49,305 nt of DNA from an uncultured Oscillospiraceae bacterium (GCA_934597125.1 CAKTQM010000010.1:1-49305); one strand, 5' to 3'. Positions 7,866-16,865 are shown, numbered from the stretch's first letter. Numbers and translations are program-made. Notes: generated by a model from the letters alone, not told the origin.

Positions 7866-9268
7866 AGCTGATCTTTGAAAAGAGCGTTCCCGGCCGTCAT
7901 TGCAGCCTGCTGCCCGCCTGCGATGTGCCTGAGGTGAAGCTGCCCGCCGCCTTGCGGCGTGAGACCAGGCCCGCCCTGCCGGAAATGAGCGAGACCGATA
8001 TCTCCCGCCACTATACCGAGCTTTGCCAGCAGGTGCACGGCGTCAACTGCGGGTTCTATCCCCTGGGCTCCTGCACCATGAAGTACAACCCCCGCATCGA
8101 CGAGGAGATGGCCGCGCTGGAGGGCTTTACCGCCGTTCACCCCCTCTCCCCCGCCGCCGACCAGCAGGGCGTGCAGCAGGTGCTGGATACCGCCAAGCAG
8201 TATCTCTGTGAGATCACCGGTATGGACGACATGACCTTCCAGCCTGCCGCCGGCGCTCACGGCGAGTTCACCGGCGTGCTGCTGATCAAGCAGTATCACG
8301 ATGCCCGCGGCGACAAGAAGCGCACCAAGATCATTGTGCCCGACAGCGCCCACGGCACCAATCCCGCCACCGCCGCCATGTGCGGCTATCAGGTGGTGAA
8401 CATTGCCTCCGGCCCTGACGGCTGCGTAGATCTGGACGCCCTGCGGGCTGTGCTGGGGGAGGATACCGCCGGACTGATGCTGACTAACCCCAACACCGTG
8501 GGCATTTTTGACCACAACATTCTGGAGATCACCCGCCTTGTTCACGAGGCCGGCGGCCTGTGCTACTACGACGGCGCCAACCTGAACGCCGTTATGGGCG
8601 TTGTTCGCCCCGGCGACATGGGCTTTGACTGCATCCACATGAACCTGCACAAAACCTTCGCCACCCCCCATGGCGGCGGCGGCCCCGGCGCGGGCGCCGT
8701 GGGCTGCAAGAGCTTCCTGTCCCCCTATCTGCCCCACAGTGCTACGGCGGAGGAGCCGGGCCACATTCAGGTGCGGGGCTTCCGGGGCAACTTCCTTGTT
8801 GTCGTCCGGGCGCTGGCCTACCTGCTGAGCCTGGGCCGCGAGGGCATCCCCGAAGCCGCCCAAAACGCGGTGCTGAACGCCAACTATCTGATGCATCTGC
8901 TGAAGGGCACCTACACCCCCGCCTATGACCGCATCTGTATGCATGAATTCGTGCTGGATCTCAGTGACCTGAAGAAGGCCACCGGCGTCACGGCGCTGGA
9001 CGTGTCCAAGTCCCTGATCGACGAGGGGATCCATCCCCCCACCATGTACTTCCCGCTGATCGTCCACGAGGCGCTGATGCTGGAGCCCACGGAGACAGAG
9101 GGCCCCGAGACGCTGAAGCACGCAGCAGCCGTGCTGCGGACACTGTACCAGAAAGCATATGACGACGCGGAGGCCATGCACACCGCGCCCCACCACATGC
9201 CCATCGGCCGCCCTGACGAGGTAAAGGCCGCCCGCCACCCTGTGGTGCGCTGGCAGCCGGAGGTGTAA
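7862..9268 (+). CDS. gcvPB: Glycine dehydrogenase (decarboxylating) subunit 2
   Basis: 468 residues, the C-terminal half of the split P protein. The PLP-binding lysine is Lys264 in NLHKTFATPHGGGGPG, and GFYPLGSCTMKYNP plus DSAHGTNPATAAM are family signatures. It decarboxylates glycine and loads the aminomethyl group on the lipoyl arm of GcvH. The ATG at 7862 overlaps the gcvPA stop; a longer reading frame exists upstream but lies inside gcvPA. The next gene starts three bases after its stop. Confidence 0.95.
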   Translation: MKLIFEKSVPGRHCSLLPACDVPEVKLPAALRRETRPALPEMSETDISRHYTELCQQVHGVNCGFYPLGSCTMKYNPRIDEEMAALEGFTAVHPLSPAADQQGVQQVLDTAKQYLCEITGMDDMTFQPAAGAHGEFTGVLLIKQYHDARGDKKRTKIIVPDSAHGTNPATAAMCGYQVVNIASGPDGCVDLDALRAVLGEDTAGLMLTNPNTVGIFDHNILEITRLVHEAGGLCYYDGANLNAVMGVVRPGDMGFDCIHMNLHKTFATPHGGGGPGAGAVGCKSFLSPYLPHSATAEEPGHIQVRGFRGNFLVVVRALAYLLSLGREGIPEAAQNAVLNANYLMHLLKGTYTPAYDRICMHEFVLDLSDLKKATGVTALDVSKSLIDEGIHPPTMYFPLIVHEALMLEPTETEGPETLKHAAAVLRTLYQKAYDDAEAMHTAPHHMPIGRPDEVKAARHPVVRWQPEV

Positions 9269-9271
9269 GCC

Positions 9272-10657
9272 ATGGCAAACTATCAACTGATCGTCATTGG
9301 CGCAGGCCCCGGCGGCTATACCGCCGCGCTGCGGGCCGCCGCGCTGGGTCTGCATACCGCCGTGGTGGAGCGCCGTGAGGTGGGCGGCACCTGCCTGAAC
9401 CGCGGCTGCATCCCCACCAAGACGCTGCTGCACGCCTCGCAGGTCTACCGCGACGCGGTGGCCGGCGCGGGCATGGGCATTCATGCGGCGGGCGCCACCT
9501 TTGATCTGGGCGAGATCTTCGCCTATAAGCGCGGCGTATCGGAAAAGCTGCGGGGCGGCATCCACGGCCTTCTCAAGTCCGCCAAGGTGGATCTGATCGA
9601 GGGCACAGGCCGCATCGCCGCGGCCGGAGAGGTGGATGTGACCGCCGCCGACGGCACGGTGACGCGCTATTCCGCCGAGCGTATCCTCATCGCCACCGGC
9701 TCCGTCAACGTGCGGCCGCCTATCCCCGGCCTTGACCTTCCCGGCGTGATGACCTCCGATGAGCTGCTGGAGGGCTGCGAGAGACTGTATGACTCGCTGG
9801 TCATCATCGGCGGCGGCGTCATCGGCGTGGAATTTGCCACCTTCTACCGCAATCTGGGCTGCGCCGTCACGCTGGTGGAGGGTATGGATCGCCTACTGCC
9901 CAACATGGATCGTGAGTTGGGTCAGAACCTGCAGCAGCTCCTGAAAAAGCAGGGCGTGGAGGTGCTGACCAATGCCATGGTGCAGTCTCTGGAGAAGACG
10001 GAGGGCGGTCTGACCGTTCACCTGCTGCAAAAGGGCGCGGAAAAGACCGTCACCGGCGAAAAGGTGCTGTGCGCCATCGGCCGCCGCGCCTATTGGGACG
10101 GCGTATTCACCGAGGGCATGAACCCCGAAACACGGGGCAAGAGCCTTTGGGTGGACGAGAATTTCCAGACCAGCATTCCCGGCGTGTACGCCATCGGCGA
10201 CGCCTCCTCTCCGGTGCAGCTGGCCCATGTGGCCGCCGCACAGGGCACCGCCTGCGTGGAGCGTATGTGCGGCGTGGCCGATCACGTTGACCTGAACGTG
10301 ATCCCCAGCTGCATTTACAGCACGCCGGAGATCGCCGTGGTAGGCATTACCGAGGCTGAGGCCAAGGAGCGGGGTATCCCCGCCGCTGTGGGCAAATGCA
10401 CCATGTTCGGCAACGCCCGCACCGTCATCGAAGATCCCGGCCGCTGCTTCATGAAGATCGTGGCCCACGCCGAGACCCACGAGATCTTGGGCGCGGCGCT
10501 GATGTGCCAGCACGCCAGCGACATGATCAGCCAGATCAGCGCCGCCATGGTGAACCGCCAGACGGTGGAGGATCTGCGGCGGGTCATGCGGCCCCACCCC
10601 TCCTTCGAAGAGGCCATGACCGAGGCGCTGGACGCTCTGGCCGCCAAGCTGAACTGA
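9272..10657 (+). CDS. lpdA: Dihydrolipoyl dehydrogenase
   Basis: 461-residue flavoprotein disulfide reductase. FAD-binding GAGPGGYTAALRAA at the N-terminus, redox pair Cys41/Cys46 in GGTCLNRGCIPTK, NAD-binding GGGVIGVEFA around 174, the second FAD motif GVYAIGDA, and the C-terminal catalytic region RPHPSFEEAMTEA. It reoxidises the dihydrolipoyl group of GcvH with NAD+. Last gene of the glycine cleavage operon, closed by a strong terminator. Confidence 0.96.
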   Translation: MANYQLIVIGAGPGGYTAALRAAALGLHTAVVERREVGGTCLNRGCIPTKTLLHASQVYRDAVAGAGMGIHAAGATFDLGEIFAYKRGVSEKLRGGIHGLLKSAKVDLIEGTGRIAAAGEVDVTAADGTVTRYSAERILIATGSVNVRPPIPGLDLPGVMTSDELLEGCERLYDSLVIIGGGVIGVEFATFYRNLGCAVTLVEGMDRLLPNMDRELGQNLQQLLKKQGVEVLTNAMVQSLEKTEGGLTVHLLQKGAEKTVTGEKVLCAIGRRAYWDGVFTEGMNPETRGKSLWVDENFQTSIPGVYAIGDASSPVQLAHVAAAQGTACVERMCGVADHVDLNVIPSCIYSTPEIAVVGITEAEAKERGIPAAVGKCTMFGNARTVIEDPGRCFMKIVAHAETHEILGAALMCQHASDMISQISAAMVNRQTVEDLRRVMRPHPSFEEAMTEALDALAAKLN

Positions 10658-10667
10658 ACAAACGCCG

Positions 10668-10703
10668 AAAAAGAGACTGGCGATTTTCGCCAGTCTCTTT
10701 TTT
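10668..10703 (+). terminator. Intrinsic terminator after lpdA
   Basis: AAAGAGACTGGCGA and TCGCCAGTCTCTTT form a long perfect stem with a three-base loop followed by a T run. Because the stem is flanked by A on one side and T on the other it can also serve the convergent dnaI gene that ends at 10711. Confidence 0.92.
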
Positions 10704-10710
10704 GCCCTGT

Positions 10711-11703
10711 TTAGCCCTGCCGGCGGCGGAGCTTGCGGATATCCTCGCCAAAGAAGGGCAGCACCCGATACTCACCCTCCAGACGGGACTGCACCTGGGG
10801 CGAATACCGCTCACTCAGCTGCTGGGGGGCCAGATTGGTATTGATGACGGTTTTCTTTCCCGCCAGCAGGCGGCCGTTCACCAGCTGATACAGGGCGCTC
10901 TGCACAAAGCTGGTAACCATCTCCGTGCCCAGATCGTCCATGATCAGCAGATCGCAGCTTCGATACCGCGCGGCATCCTCACAGGCGGCGGGGGAATCGT
11001 CGGGGCGGAACTTCTCCTCCTCCATCTGGGCAAAGATGTGCTCCGCCGTGTCATACACCACGCTGAACCCCCGCTCGCTGACTACCCGCGCGATACTGGC
11101 GGAGAGGAAGGTCTTGCCCAGTCCGGGCTGCCCCGTCAGCAGCAGGTTGTCCGCCGCCGGAGAGAAATGGCGGGCATAATCCTGACAGATATCGAAAACA
11201 CGCTCCATATTCTCCCGTGGGGAGCGCTTGCGCTCGCCACGTTCATCGCTGTACCAGTCAAAGGAGAAGGTCTCAAAGCTCTGGCTGCCCATGTCCAGCA
11301 GTTTGGACAGCTCCGACAGCTGGGCGCGCTTATAGTATTCCCGCAGGCAGCGGCAGACCTGCCCTTCATGATAGCCGGTGTCGCCGCACAGGGGACAGGC
11401 GGGCTTCTCCTCCAGATAGTCGGCGGGATAGCCCATGCCCCGCAGCAGCTGGGCACGCTCCTGCTGCAGCCCCAAATTTTCGTCCCGCAGCACCCGCACG
11501 GCGGGCAGCGGATCCGTTCCCCGCCGCAGGGCCGACGAGATCAGGCGGGACATGGTGCCCCGCAGCTGCTGCTCGATCTCTTTCAGGCGCGGCTCCGCCT
11601 GATACAGCCGGTCACGCCGCGCGGCAAATTCCGCGGCACGCCGCTGCTTGTCCTCATCGAACCGCGCCAGCGCCTGGCGCATGATCCGTCCGTCGTATGA
11701 CAT
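10711..11703 (-). CDS. dnaI: DnaI/DnaC-type helicase loader ATPase
   Basis: 330 residues. The N-terminal third is helical and ends in a zinc-binding cluster CPLCGDTGYHEGQVCRC (Cys103, Cys106, Cys117, Cys119), as in Bacillus DnaI. The C-terminal AAA+ domain has Walker A GQPGLGKT (Lys197), Walker B LLIMDDLG, sensor I TVINTNL and an arginine-finger region QSRLEG. It would load the replicative helicase at forks together with the DnaD-domain protein encoded just upstream (81 bases). Transcribed towards the glycine cleavage operon. Confidence 0.93.
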   Translation of the reverse strand: MSYDGRIMRQALARFDEDKQRRAAEFAARRDRLYQAEPRLKEIEQQLRGTMSRLISSALRRGTDPLPAVRVLRDENLGLQQERAQLLRGMGYPADYLEEKPACPLCGDTGYHEGQVCRCLREYYKRAQLSELSKLLDMGSQSFETFSFDWYSDERGERKRSPRENMERVFDICQDYARHFSPAADNLLLTGQPGLGKTFLSASIARVVSERGFSVVYDTAEHIFAQMEEEKFRPDDSPAACEDAARYRSCDLLIMDDLGTEMVTSFVQSALYQLVNGRLLAGKKTVINTNLAPQQLSERYSPQVQSRLEGEYRVLPFFGEDIRKLRRRQG

Positions 11704-11784
11704 AATGCCTGTCCCTCCTTCGTGGTGGGTGGTACGTAAAAACCGATCGTTCCGATCCTGCGGGCGCGCTTCCGCGCCGCTTTT

Positions 11785-12675
11785 TTAGAGATACTCGTCC
11801 ATCCAGTCGGTCTTGCCGGCGGCGGATGGGTTTTTCGTCGTCTGCCGCTGGCCGGACTCCACCTGCTCCGGCGTGTGCCAGCCCTGCTGATGCCAGCGGC
11901 GCAGAATACCGTTGAGATACCGCCAATTCAGCTCTTTTTTATAAAACACGGTCTTATCATAGGCCATCGCCACCGTCTCCGGCGGAAAGCCCATGTCGAT
12001 CCACTGGTAAATATACCGCTGCTCACTGTCCACGGGGGGGCGGCTGCCCAGCTGCAGCACCCGCATATAGGCGGCGGTTTTTTCCTGCTTGCGGGCATAC
12101 TCTTTCAGATAATTCCCCGCGCTGGTCTGATCCATCAGGCCCAGCTGCACCCAATAGGCGCCCTCCTTCTCGATCTGCCGCAGGGTGGGGCGGCGTCCCT
12201 CGCCAAACCGGCGCTGGATCCGTTCCACACAGTGGCACACCAGCAGATAGATCACATCCACCGGCATGCCCAGGTCGTCATATAAGCCCGCGATGATCTG
12301 CAGGTCGGCAGTTTTCAGGCGTTTGCCCAGCTTTTCCTCCGTCTGGGACACCAACATGGCAAAACTGCTGTCCCCTTCCAGCAGATCCGCCAGCTCCTCG
12401 CCGGAATAGGGGCGCGGCTCACCGGCGGGCGGCGGGGGCGGCTGGGTGCGGCGCAGAAAGCCCAGCTCCTGCAGCGCGGTCTCCGCTGCGCCAAGGCGCA
12501 GCTGGCTCCAGCCAAGCCGCTGGGCAAGCGCCTCGGCGGAGACAGGGCCGTCCAGCCGCTGCAGCAGCAGATACAAAAGCGCCGCGTCGCCGTTGCCGGC
12601 ACCCACCAGCGCGTCCACCTGCGCGGCGGAGAGCACCACGCTCTTTTCCTGTCCGCGGGTAATATAGCCTGCCAT
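11785..12675 (-). CDS. DnaD/DnaB-domain replication initiation protein
   Basis: 296 residues. The N-terminal part is winged-helix-like; the rest has two DnaD (DnaB_2) modules, the second recognisable by QRYIYQWIDMGFPPETVAMAYDKTV-type sequence with the YxxxIxxW-like pattern and the following W-rich helix RYLNGILRRWHQQG. Such proteins help melt and remodel DNA during primosome assembly, and the neighbouring DnaI gene fits that role. The ATG at 12675 is preferred over one 96 bases upstream because GAGGAGG lies directly before it. A proline-rich linker (QPPPPPAGEPRP) joins the domains. Confidence 0.88.
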   Translation of the reverse strand: MAGYITRGQEKSVVLSAAQVDALVGAGNGDAALLYLLLQRLDGPVSAEALAQRLGWSQLRLGAAETALQELGFLRRTQPPPPPAGEPRPYSGEELADLLEGDSSFAMLVSQTEEKLGKRLKTADLQIIAGLYDDLGMPVDVIYLLVCHCVERIQRRFGEGRRPTLRQIEKEGAYWVQLGLMDQTSAGNYLKEYARKQEKTAAYMRVLQLGSRPPVDSEQRYIYQWIDMGFPPETVAMAYDKTVFYKKELNWRYLNGILRRWHQQGWHTPEQVESGQRQTTKNPSAAGKTDWMDEYL

Positions 12676-12732
12676 GGTGATCTCCTCCTCTCTACTTACC
12701 GGCATGAACTCCGGCAATCTCATTGCCAGACG

Positions 12733-12776
12733 GGGATTGCGGCGGCATGTCGTCATGCCGCCCCTACACAATTCCC
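12733..12776. repeat. Short repeat fragment, family B
   Basis: GGGGATTGCGGCGGCATG followed by tcgtCATGCCGCCCCTACAC makes a near-perfect hairpin. The arm CCGCCCCTAC is shared with the larger family B elements at 27838-27953 and 29925-30005, so this is probably a deleted copy. Confidence 0.55.
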
Positions 12777-12892
12777 GGCAACGCTCCGAGTATCCAGATA
12801 ATTCTCCCCTATTCTACACGAAAACTCTCTTTTCGTAAAGCGCCGCGGCGCAATTTTCGGAAATTTACAGAAAGTTCTTCCACCGGCCCGAA

Positions 12893-12905
12893 TTTGTGGT
12901 ATAAT
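12893..12905 (+). promoter_or_regulatory. Extended -10 promoter of zapA
   Basis: TTTGTGGTATAAT contains a perfect TATAAT (12900-12905) with a TGG extended -10. No good -35 box is seen (position would read CTTCCA), consistent with an extended -10 promoter. The identical 13-mer lies before dnaA and a one-mismatch copy before soj. The zapA start is 45 bases downstream. Confidence 0.75.
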
Positions 12906-12950
12906 GGATTCTGTATTGGTATAAGCAACGGATGACAGGAGGATCGGAGC

Positions 12951-13277
12951 ATGGCAAACCGCGTGACAATGACGATCTGCGGCCAGGATTACACCCTTGT
13001 GGCCGACGAAAGCGCCGCCTATATGCAGAAGGTGGGCGCACTGGTGGATCAGAAGATGAACGAACTGCTGGAGGGCGCCCACGTCAGCCGCCATGACGCG
13101 GCGGTGCTGGCCGCCATCAATCTGGCGGACGAGCTTTATAAGCAGCAGGAGGGCGCGGAAAACCTGCGCCGCCAGCTCAAGACCTATCTGGATGAGGCCA
13201 CCGCCGCCAAAAACGAGGCCAGCGACCTGAAGCGCCAGCTGTTCAAGGCCCAGCAGCGCGGCAATAACGGCAAATGA
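12951..13277 (+). CDS. zapA: Cell division protein ZapA
   Basis: 108 residues with the ZapA pattern: N-terminal VTMTICGQDYTLVADES beta strands, AAYMQKVGALVDQKMNEL, and a C-terminal coiled coil from about residue 60 to the end. ZapA bundles FtsZ filaments at the division site. GGAGGATCGGAGC precedes the ATG. Its stop overlaps the start of the U32 gene (ATGA), a common Clostridia arrangement. Confidence 0.93.
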   Translation: MANRVTMTICGQDYTLVADESAAYMQKVGALVDQKMNELLEGAHVSRHDAAVLAAINLADELYKQQEGAENLRRQLKTYLDEATAAKNEASDLKRQLFKAQQRGNNGK

Positions 13278-15349
13278 TCGAGCTGCTCTCCCCTGCCGGC
13301 TCCCGCGCGTCTCTTGAGGCGGCGGTACAATCCGGCGCGGATGCGGTGTATATGGGCTTTGGCGCCTTTAACGCCCGCCGCAGCGCCAAAAATTTTACCG
13401 ACGAGGAGTTCGCCGACGCGGTGGCCTATTGCCACCTGCGGGGCGTGCGGGTATTTCTGACCCTGAACACCCTGCTGACGGATCGTGAACTGCCGCAGGC
13501 CACCGAAACGCTGCGCAAGGCCTCGCAAATGGGGGTGGACGCGGTGTTGGTGCAGGACTGGGGCGCGCTGACGCTGGCTCAAACGGTAACGCCGGATCTG
13601 CCCATCCACGCCAGCACTCAGATGAGCCTGTTTACCTCCGGCGGCGCCCGCTGGGCGGAAAAGCTGGGCATGGAGCGGGTGGTGCTGGCCCGCGAGCTGA
13701 GCCGCGAGGACATCGCCGCGGTGTGCCGCAATTGCAGCGCGGAAATCGAGGTGTTTGTCCACGGGGCGCTGTGCATGTGCTATTCCGGCCAGTGTACCAT
13801 GAGCGCGCTGATCGGCCAGCGCAGCGGCAACCGGGGCGCCTGCGCCCAGCCCTGCCGTCTGCCCTATGGCGTCAACGGGCCGTGCCGGAATCAATATCCC
13901 CTGAGCCTGAAGGACGCCAATTTGGCGGCCTGTCTGCGGGAGTTGGAGAACATGGGCGTGGCCTGCCTGAAATTAGAGGGCCGCATGAAGCGGCCGGAAT
14001 ATGTGGCGGTGGTCACGTCGATCTACCGGCGGCTTCTGGATGAAAAGCGCGGCCCCACGGCGGAGGAATCCCGCGATCTGGCACTAGCCTTTTCCCGCGA
14101 CGGATTCACGGACGGTTACTACCGCCGCGCAAAGGGCCCCGCCATGTTCGGCACCCGTCCGGAAAACGCGCCGGAGCCCAGGGAGCTGTTTCAAGAGGCG
14201 CGAAGACTTTATGAAAACGGGGAACATCGGCTTATCCCCATTACGCTGCAAGCCGCCATTCAACCGGAGCAGCCCGCGGCCCTGACCGCCAGTGACGGTG
14301 TTCACCGCGTCACGGTAACGGGCGCTGTGCCCGAACCGGCCCGCAATCGGGCGCTGACGGCACAGGAGACCGCCGAGCGTCTGCGAAAGACCGGCGGCAC
14401 CGTGTTCCACTGCGAGATGGCGGAGGCAGACATTGCTGACGGACTGATGCTGAGCGCGGCGGCCATCAACGGCCTGCGGCGGGACGCGCTGGAGGCATTG
14501 GCCGCGGCGCGGACGGCTCTGCCCCAGCGGCGGAGCTTCCCTACGCCGAAATTGCCGGAGAACGCCTGCTTCTCCCCCGCCGCGCCGAAGCTGACCTGCT
14601 CCATCGTCCGGATCGACCAGCTGACCGACGCCATGGCGGAACAGGCGGAGGTGATCTATCTTCCCATCGAACTGCTGCCACAGCTAACGGACTATCGCGG
14701 CAGGGCCGGGCTTTGCGCTGTATTGCCCCGGGTCTGGCGGGACGGCGATGAAGCGGCATTCCGGAGCATCTTGGAGAGCACCCCCTCCCTGTCCGCCGTG
14801 GCGGTGGGCAACGCGGGGCATATGTCCATCGTGGAGGGCCTGCCGCTGTCCAGACGGGGCGACTTTGGACTCAATGTGTTCAACTCCCGTTCTGTGGCCT
14901 TCTGGCAAGGGCAGGGACTTGACAGCGTGACCGTTTCCTTTGAGCTGCGGCACCAGCAGGTGCGGGAGCTGCGGAAATATCTGCCCTGCGAGGGTATTGT
15001 CTATGGCCGGCTGCCGTTGATGATAACGGAAAATTGCATGATCGGCAACGCCGGCGGCTGTCACGGTGACAAGCGGCTCTGTGAGGGCGAAAATGTCCTG
15101 ATTGACCGCACCGGCGCGCGCTTTCCCCTGCTGGGGCAATACGGCTGCCGCTGTGAAATCGAAAACAGCCGCACGCTGTTTCTGGCGGACAAGCCGGAAT
15201 GGCAGAATTGCGGCCTGACCTGGGCCCGCCTGCGGTTCACCACCGAAAGCCCCAGTCAGTGCGACGCGGTATTGCGGCGCTATCAGGGGCAGGGCGATTG
15301 GATGCCGGAGGAATTTACGCGGGGACTGTTTTACCGCGGGGTGGAGTGA
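13274..15349 (+). CDS. U32 family peptidase-like protein (RlhA/YdcP-like)
   Basis: 691 residues, the long form of the U32 family with a middle/C-terminal DUF3656-like region. N-terminal LLSPAGSRASLEAAVQSGADAVYMG is the family start and EVFVHGALCMCYSGQC plus GACAQPCRLPY (around 160-195) carry conserved cysteines. Long U32 proteins such as E. coli RlhA are needed for 23S rRNA C2501 hydroxylation rather than proteolysis, so a role in RNA modification is as likely as a peptidase role. A second Cys set (MIGNAGGCHGDKRLC and the later YGCRCEIE) near the C-terminus resembles a metal-cluster site. Translationally coupled to zapA. Confidence 0.88.
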   Translation: MIELLSPAGSRASLEAAVQSGADAVYMGFGAFNARRSAKNFTDEEFADAVAYCHLRGVRVFLTLNTLLTDRELPQATETLRKASQMGVDAVLVQDWGALTLAQTVTPDLPIHASTQMSLFTSGGARWAEKLGMERVVLARELSREDIAAVCRNCSAEIEVFVHGALCMCYSGQCTMSALIGQRSGNRGACAQPCRLPYGVNGPCRNQYPLSLKDANLAACLRELENMGVACLKLEGRMKRPEYVAVVTSIYRRLLDEKRGPTAEESRDLALAFSRDGFTDGYYRRAKGPAMFGTRPENAPEPRELFQEARRLYENGEHRLIPITLQAAIQPEQPAALTASDGVHRVTVTGAVPEPARNRALTAQETAERLRKTGGTVFHCEMAEADIADGLMLSAAAINGLRRDALEALAAARTALPQRRSFPTPKLPENACFSPAAPKLTCSIVRIDQLTDAMAEQAEVIYLPIELLPQLTDYRGRAGLCAVLPRVWRDGDEAAFRSILESTPSLSAVAVGNAGHMSIVEGLPLSRRGDFGLNVFNSRSVAFWQGQGLDSVTVSFELRHQQVRELRKYLPCEGIVYGRLPLMITENCMIGNAGGCHGDKRLCEGENVLIDRTGARFPLLGQYGCRCEIENSRTLFLADKPEWQNCGLTWARLRFTTESPSQCDAVLRRYQGQGDWMPEEFTRGLFYRGVE

Positions 15350-15622
15350 GGAGGATTTCGCCCTCCGGGGCGAGGTACTTTTGCCCATGGCGGCAAAAGT
15401 ACCCAAAAACGCCACTTAAACCTGCGGTTTAAGAATCCGCCCGCGCTATACCCCATTTATCTTTTATACTTTTTACCGCACGTTCACAGGACACTGTTGA
15501 TTTCGTTTCACGTGACGCATCGACTTTCTTCTTGCGCCGCTGCCGCTCATGCGTTGCAGCGGTAGAAGATGAATCGCTGTACGACGGGGCGATGAGGGCA
15601 TCGCGCCCTGCGGAACGCCTTC
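15350..15622. other. Intergenic region with a long hairpin and no gene
   Basis: No open reading frame with a ribosome binding site was found. GGTACTTTTGCC (15374-15385) is exactly inverted at 15392-15403, giving a 12-base-pair stem with a six-base loop but no T run. At 15504-15519 CGTTTCACGTGACGCA matches the parS consensus at 13 of 16 positions, probably degenerate. The rest is low-complexity intergenic sequence leading into a family A repeat. Confidence 0.6.
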
Positions 15623-15742
15623 AAAGCCTCCCCTGTGTAAGGGGAGGTGTCAACGCAAAGCGTTGACGGAGGGGTTGTCCCCTTTCGTCGACAATCCCCC
15701 AGTCACCTTCGGTGACAGCCCCCTTTACACAAGGGAGCCTTG
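15623..15742. repeat. Palindromic intergenic repeat, family A (copy 1)
   Basis: Begins AAAGCCTCCCCTGTGTAAGG and ends with the inverted form (ACACAAGGGAGCCTT). Internal dyads are AACGCAAAGCGTT and GTCACCTTCGGTGAC. Two further near-full copies occur at 31953-32073 and 47392-47517 and a fragment at 26560-26585, so this is a dispersed element of about 120 bases without coding capacity. Confidence 0.9.
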
Positions 15743-15827
15743 GTCTTGTGGCTTTCAAGTCTCCTCTCCATTTTGTAATATTCAATATATTTTCTACACA
15801 TAGTAATCAAACATTAGGAGCAAAACC

Positions 15828-16277
15828 ATGATCGTAAAGATAAAAGCCCTGTCGCCCAAGATCGGCGACGTTATTCCCGCGCCCCATTTCGCCACCCCCG
15901 GCAGTGCCGCCATGGATCTGTGCGCCTGTCTGGAGGAGGATGTGGTGCTGAAAGCCGGCGCACGGCAGGTACTGCCCACCGGCATCGCCATCGCGCTGCC
16001 CGGCGCCGATTATGTAGCGCTGATCTGCGCCCGCAGCGGACTGGCCTCCAAGCACGGCATCACCATGGCCAACGGCGTAGGCGTCATCGACAGCGACTAT
16101 CGGGGCGAGCTGCGGGTGGCCCTTTTCAATGAATCCGACGCCGACTACATCATCCATGACGGCGACCGGATTGCCCAGCTGATGGTGCTGCCGGTGGTGC
16201 AGCCCACGCTGAAGTTTGTAGAGGAGCTGGATGAGACCGCCCGCGGCGCAGGCGGCTTTGGCTCCACGGGAAGGTGA
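15828..16277 (+). CDS. dut: dUTP pyrophosphatase
   Basis: 149-residue trimeric dUTPase. Five motifs are visible in order: PGSAAMDLCA, ARSGLASKHGI, GVIDSDYRGEL, GDRIAQLMV and the C-terminal P-loop-like GAGGFGSTGR. It hydrolyses dUTP to dUMP, keeping uracil out of DNA and feeding thymidylate synthesis. TTAGGAGC precedes the ATG. The stop overlaps a GTG of the next reading frame. Confidence 0.96.
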   Translation: MIVKIKALSPKIGDVIPAPHFATPGSAAMDLCACLEEDVVLKAGARQVLPTGIAIALPGADYVALICARSGLASKHGITMANGVGVIDSDYRGELRVALFNESDADYIIHDGDRIAQLMVLPVVQPTLKFVEELDETARGAGGFGSTGR

Positions 16278-16282
16278 GGAAA

Positions 16283-16852
16283 ATGGCAAGGATCGTATTG
16301 GCCTCCGGCTCTCCCCGCCGGCAGGAGCTGCTGCGGCGCATCGGCATACAGGATTTTGTGATCTCCGTGCCTCAAGTGGAGGAGGTCTGTCCGGAGGGGC
16401 TGACGCCCCAGGAGACGGTGTGCCGCATCTCCCGTCAGAAATCCGGCGCCGTACAGGCCGCGGCGGACGACATCGTCATTACCGCCGACACCATGGTCTT
16501 TCTGGATAACCGGCGGCTGGGCAAGCCCCGGGACGAGGCGGACGCGCTACGGATGCTGCTGGAATTGCAGGGACGACACCACACGGTGTGTACCGGCGTG
16601 ACGGTGCGGCAGGGGGAAACCATGCTGACCCGCGCCCAGACCACCCAGGTGTGGTTCCGGACTGCCGATGCCGAGGAATTGAAACGCTATATCCGCAGCG
16701 GCGAGCCTATGGACAAGGCCGGCGCCTATGGCGTGCAGGGTCTCGGCTCGCTGCTGGTGGAACGCATCGACGGCGATTTCTTCAACGTGATGGGGCTGCC
16801 GGTGGTGCTGCTGAGCCGGATGCTGGCGGAATTCGGCGTAACGCTGCTGTAA
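16283..16852 (+). CDS. maf: Maf family nucleotide pyrophosphatase
   Basis: 189 residues with the Maf signature LASGSPRRQELLRRIG at the N-terminus, ADTMVFLDNRRLGKP (catalytic Asp) around 68-82, and DKAGAYGVQGLGS near 145. Maf proteins hydrolyse dTTP/UTP or modified nucleotides and affect septation. The ATG at 16283 has AGGTGAGG upstream; an in-frame GTG at 16274 overlapping the dut stop is the alternative start. It sits directly before mreC-mreD, the conserved Firmicutes order. Confidence 0.92.
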   Translation: MARIVLASGSPRRQELLRRIGIQDFVISVPQVEEVCPEGLTPQETVCRISRQKSGAVQAAADDIVITADTMVFLDNRRLGKPRDEADALRMLLELQGRHHTVCTGVTVRQGETMLTRAQTTQVWFRTADAEELKRYIRSGEPMDKAGAYGVQGLGSLLVERIDGDFFNVMGLPVVLLSRMLAEFGVTLL

Positions 16853-16865
16853 GGGATTTGTCTAT

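Noticed and set aside
10396..11700. Forward frame of 434 codons over lpdA end and dnaI
   Set aside because: It overlaps lpdA in another frame and then dnaI in antisense, and crosses a strong terminator.
15504..15519. parS-like CGTTTCACGTGACGCA
   Set aside because: Three mismatches and asymmetric; kept only as a note in the intergenic entry.
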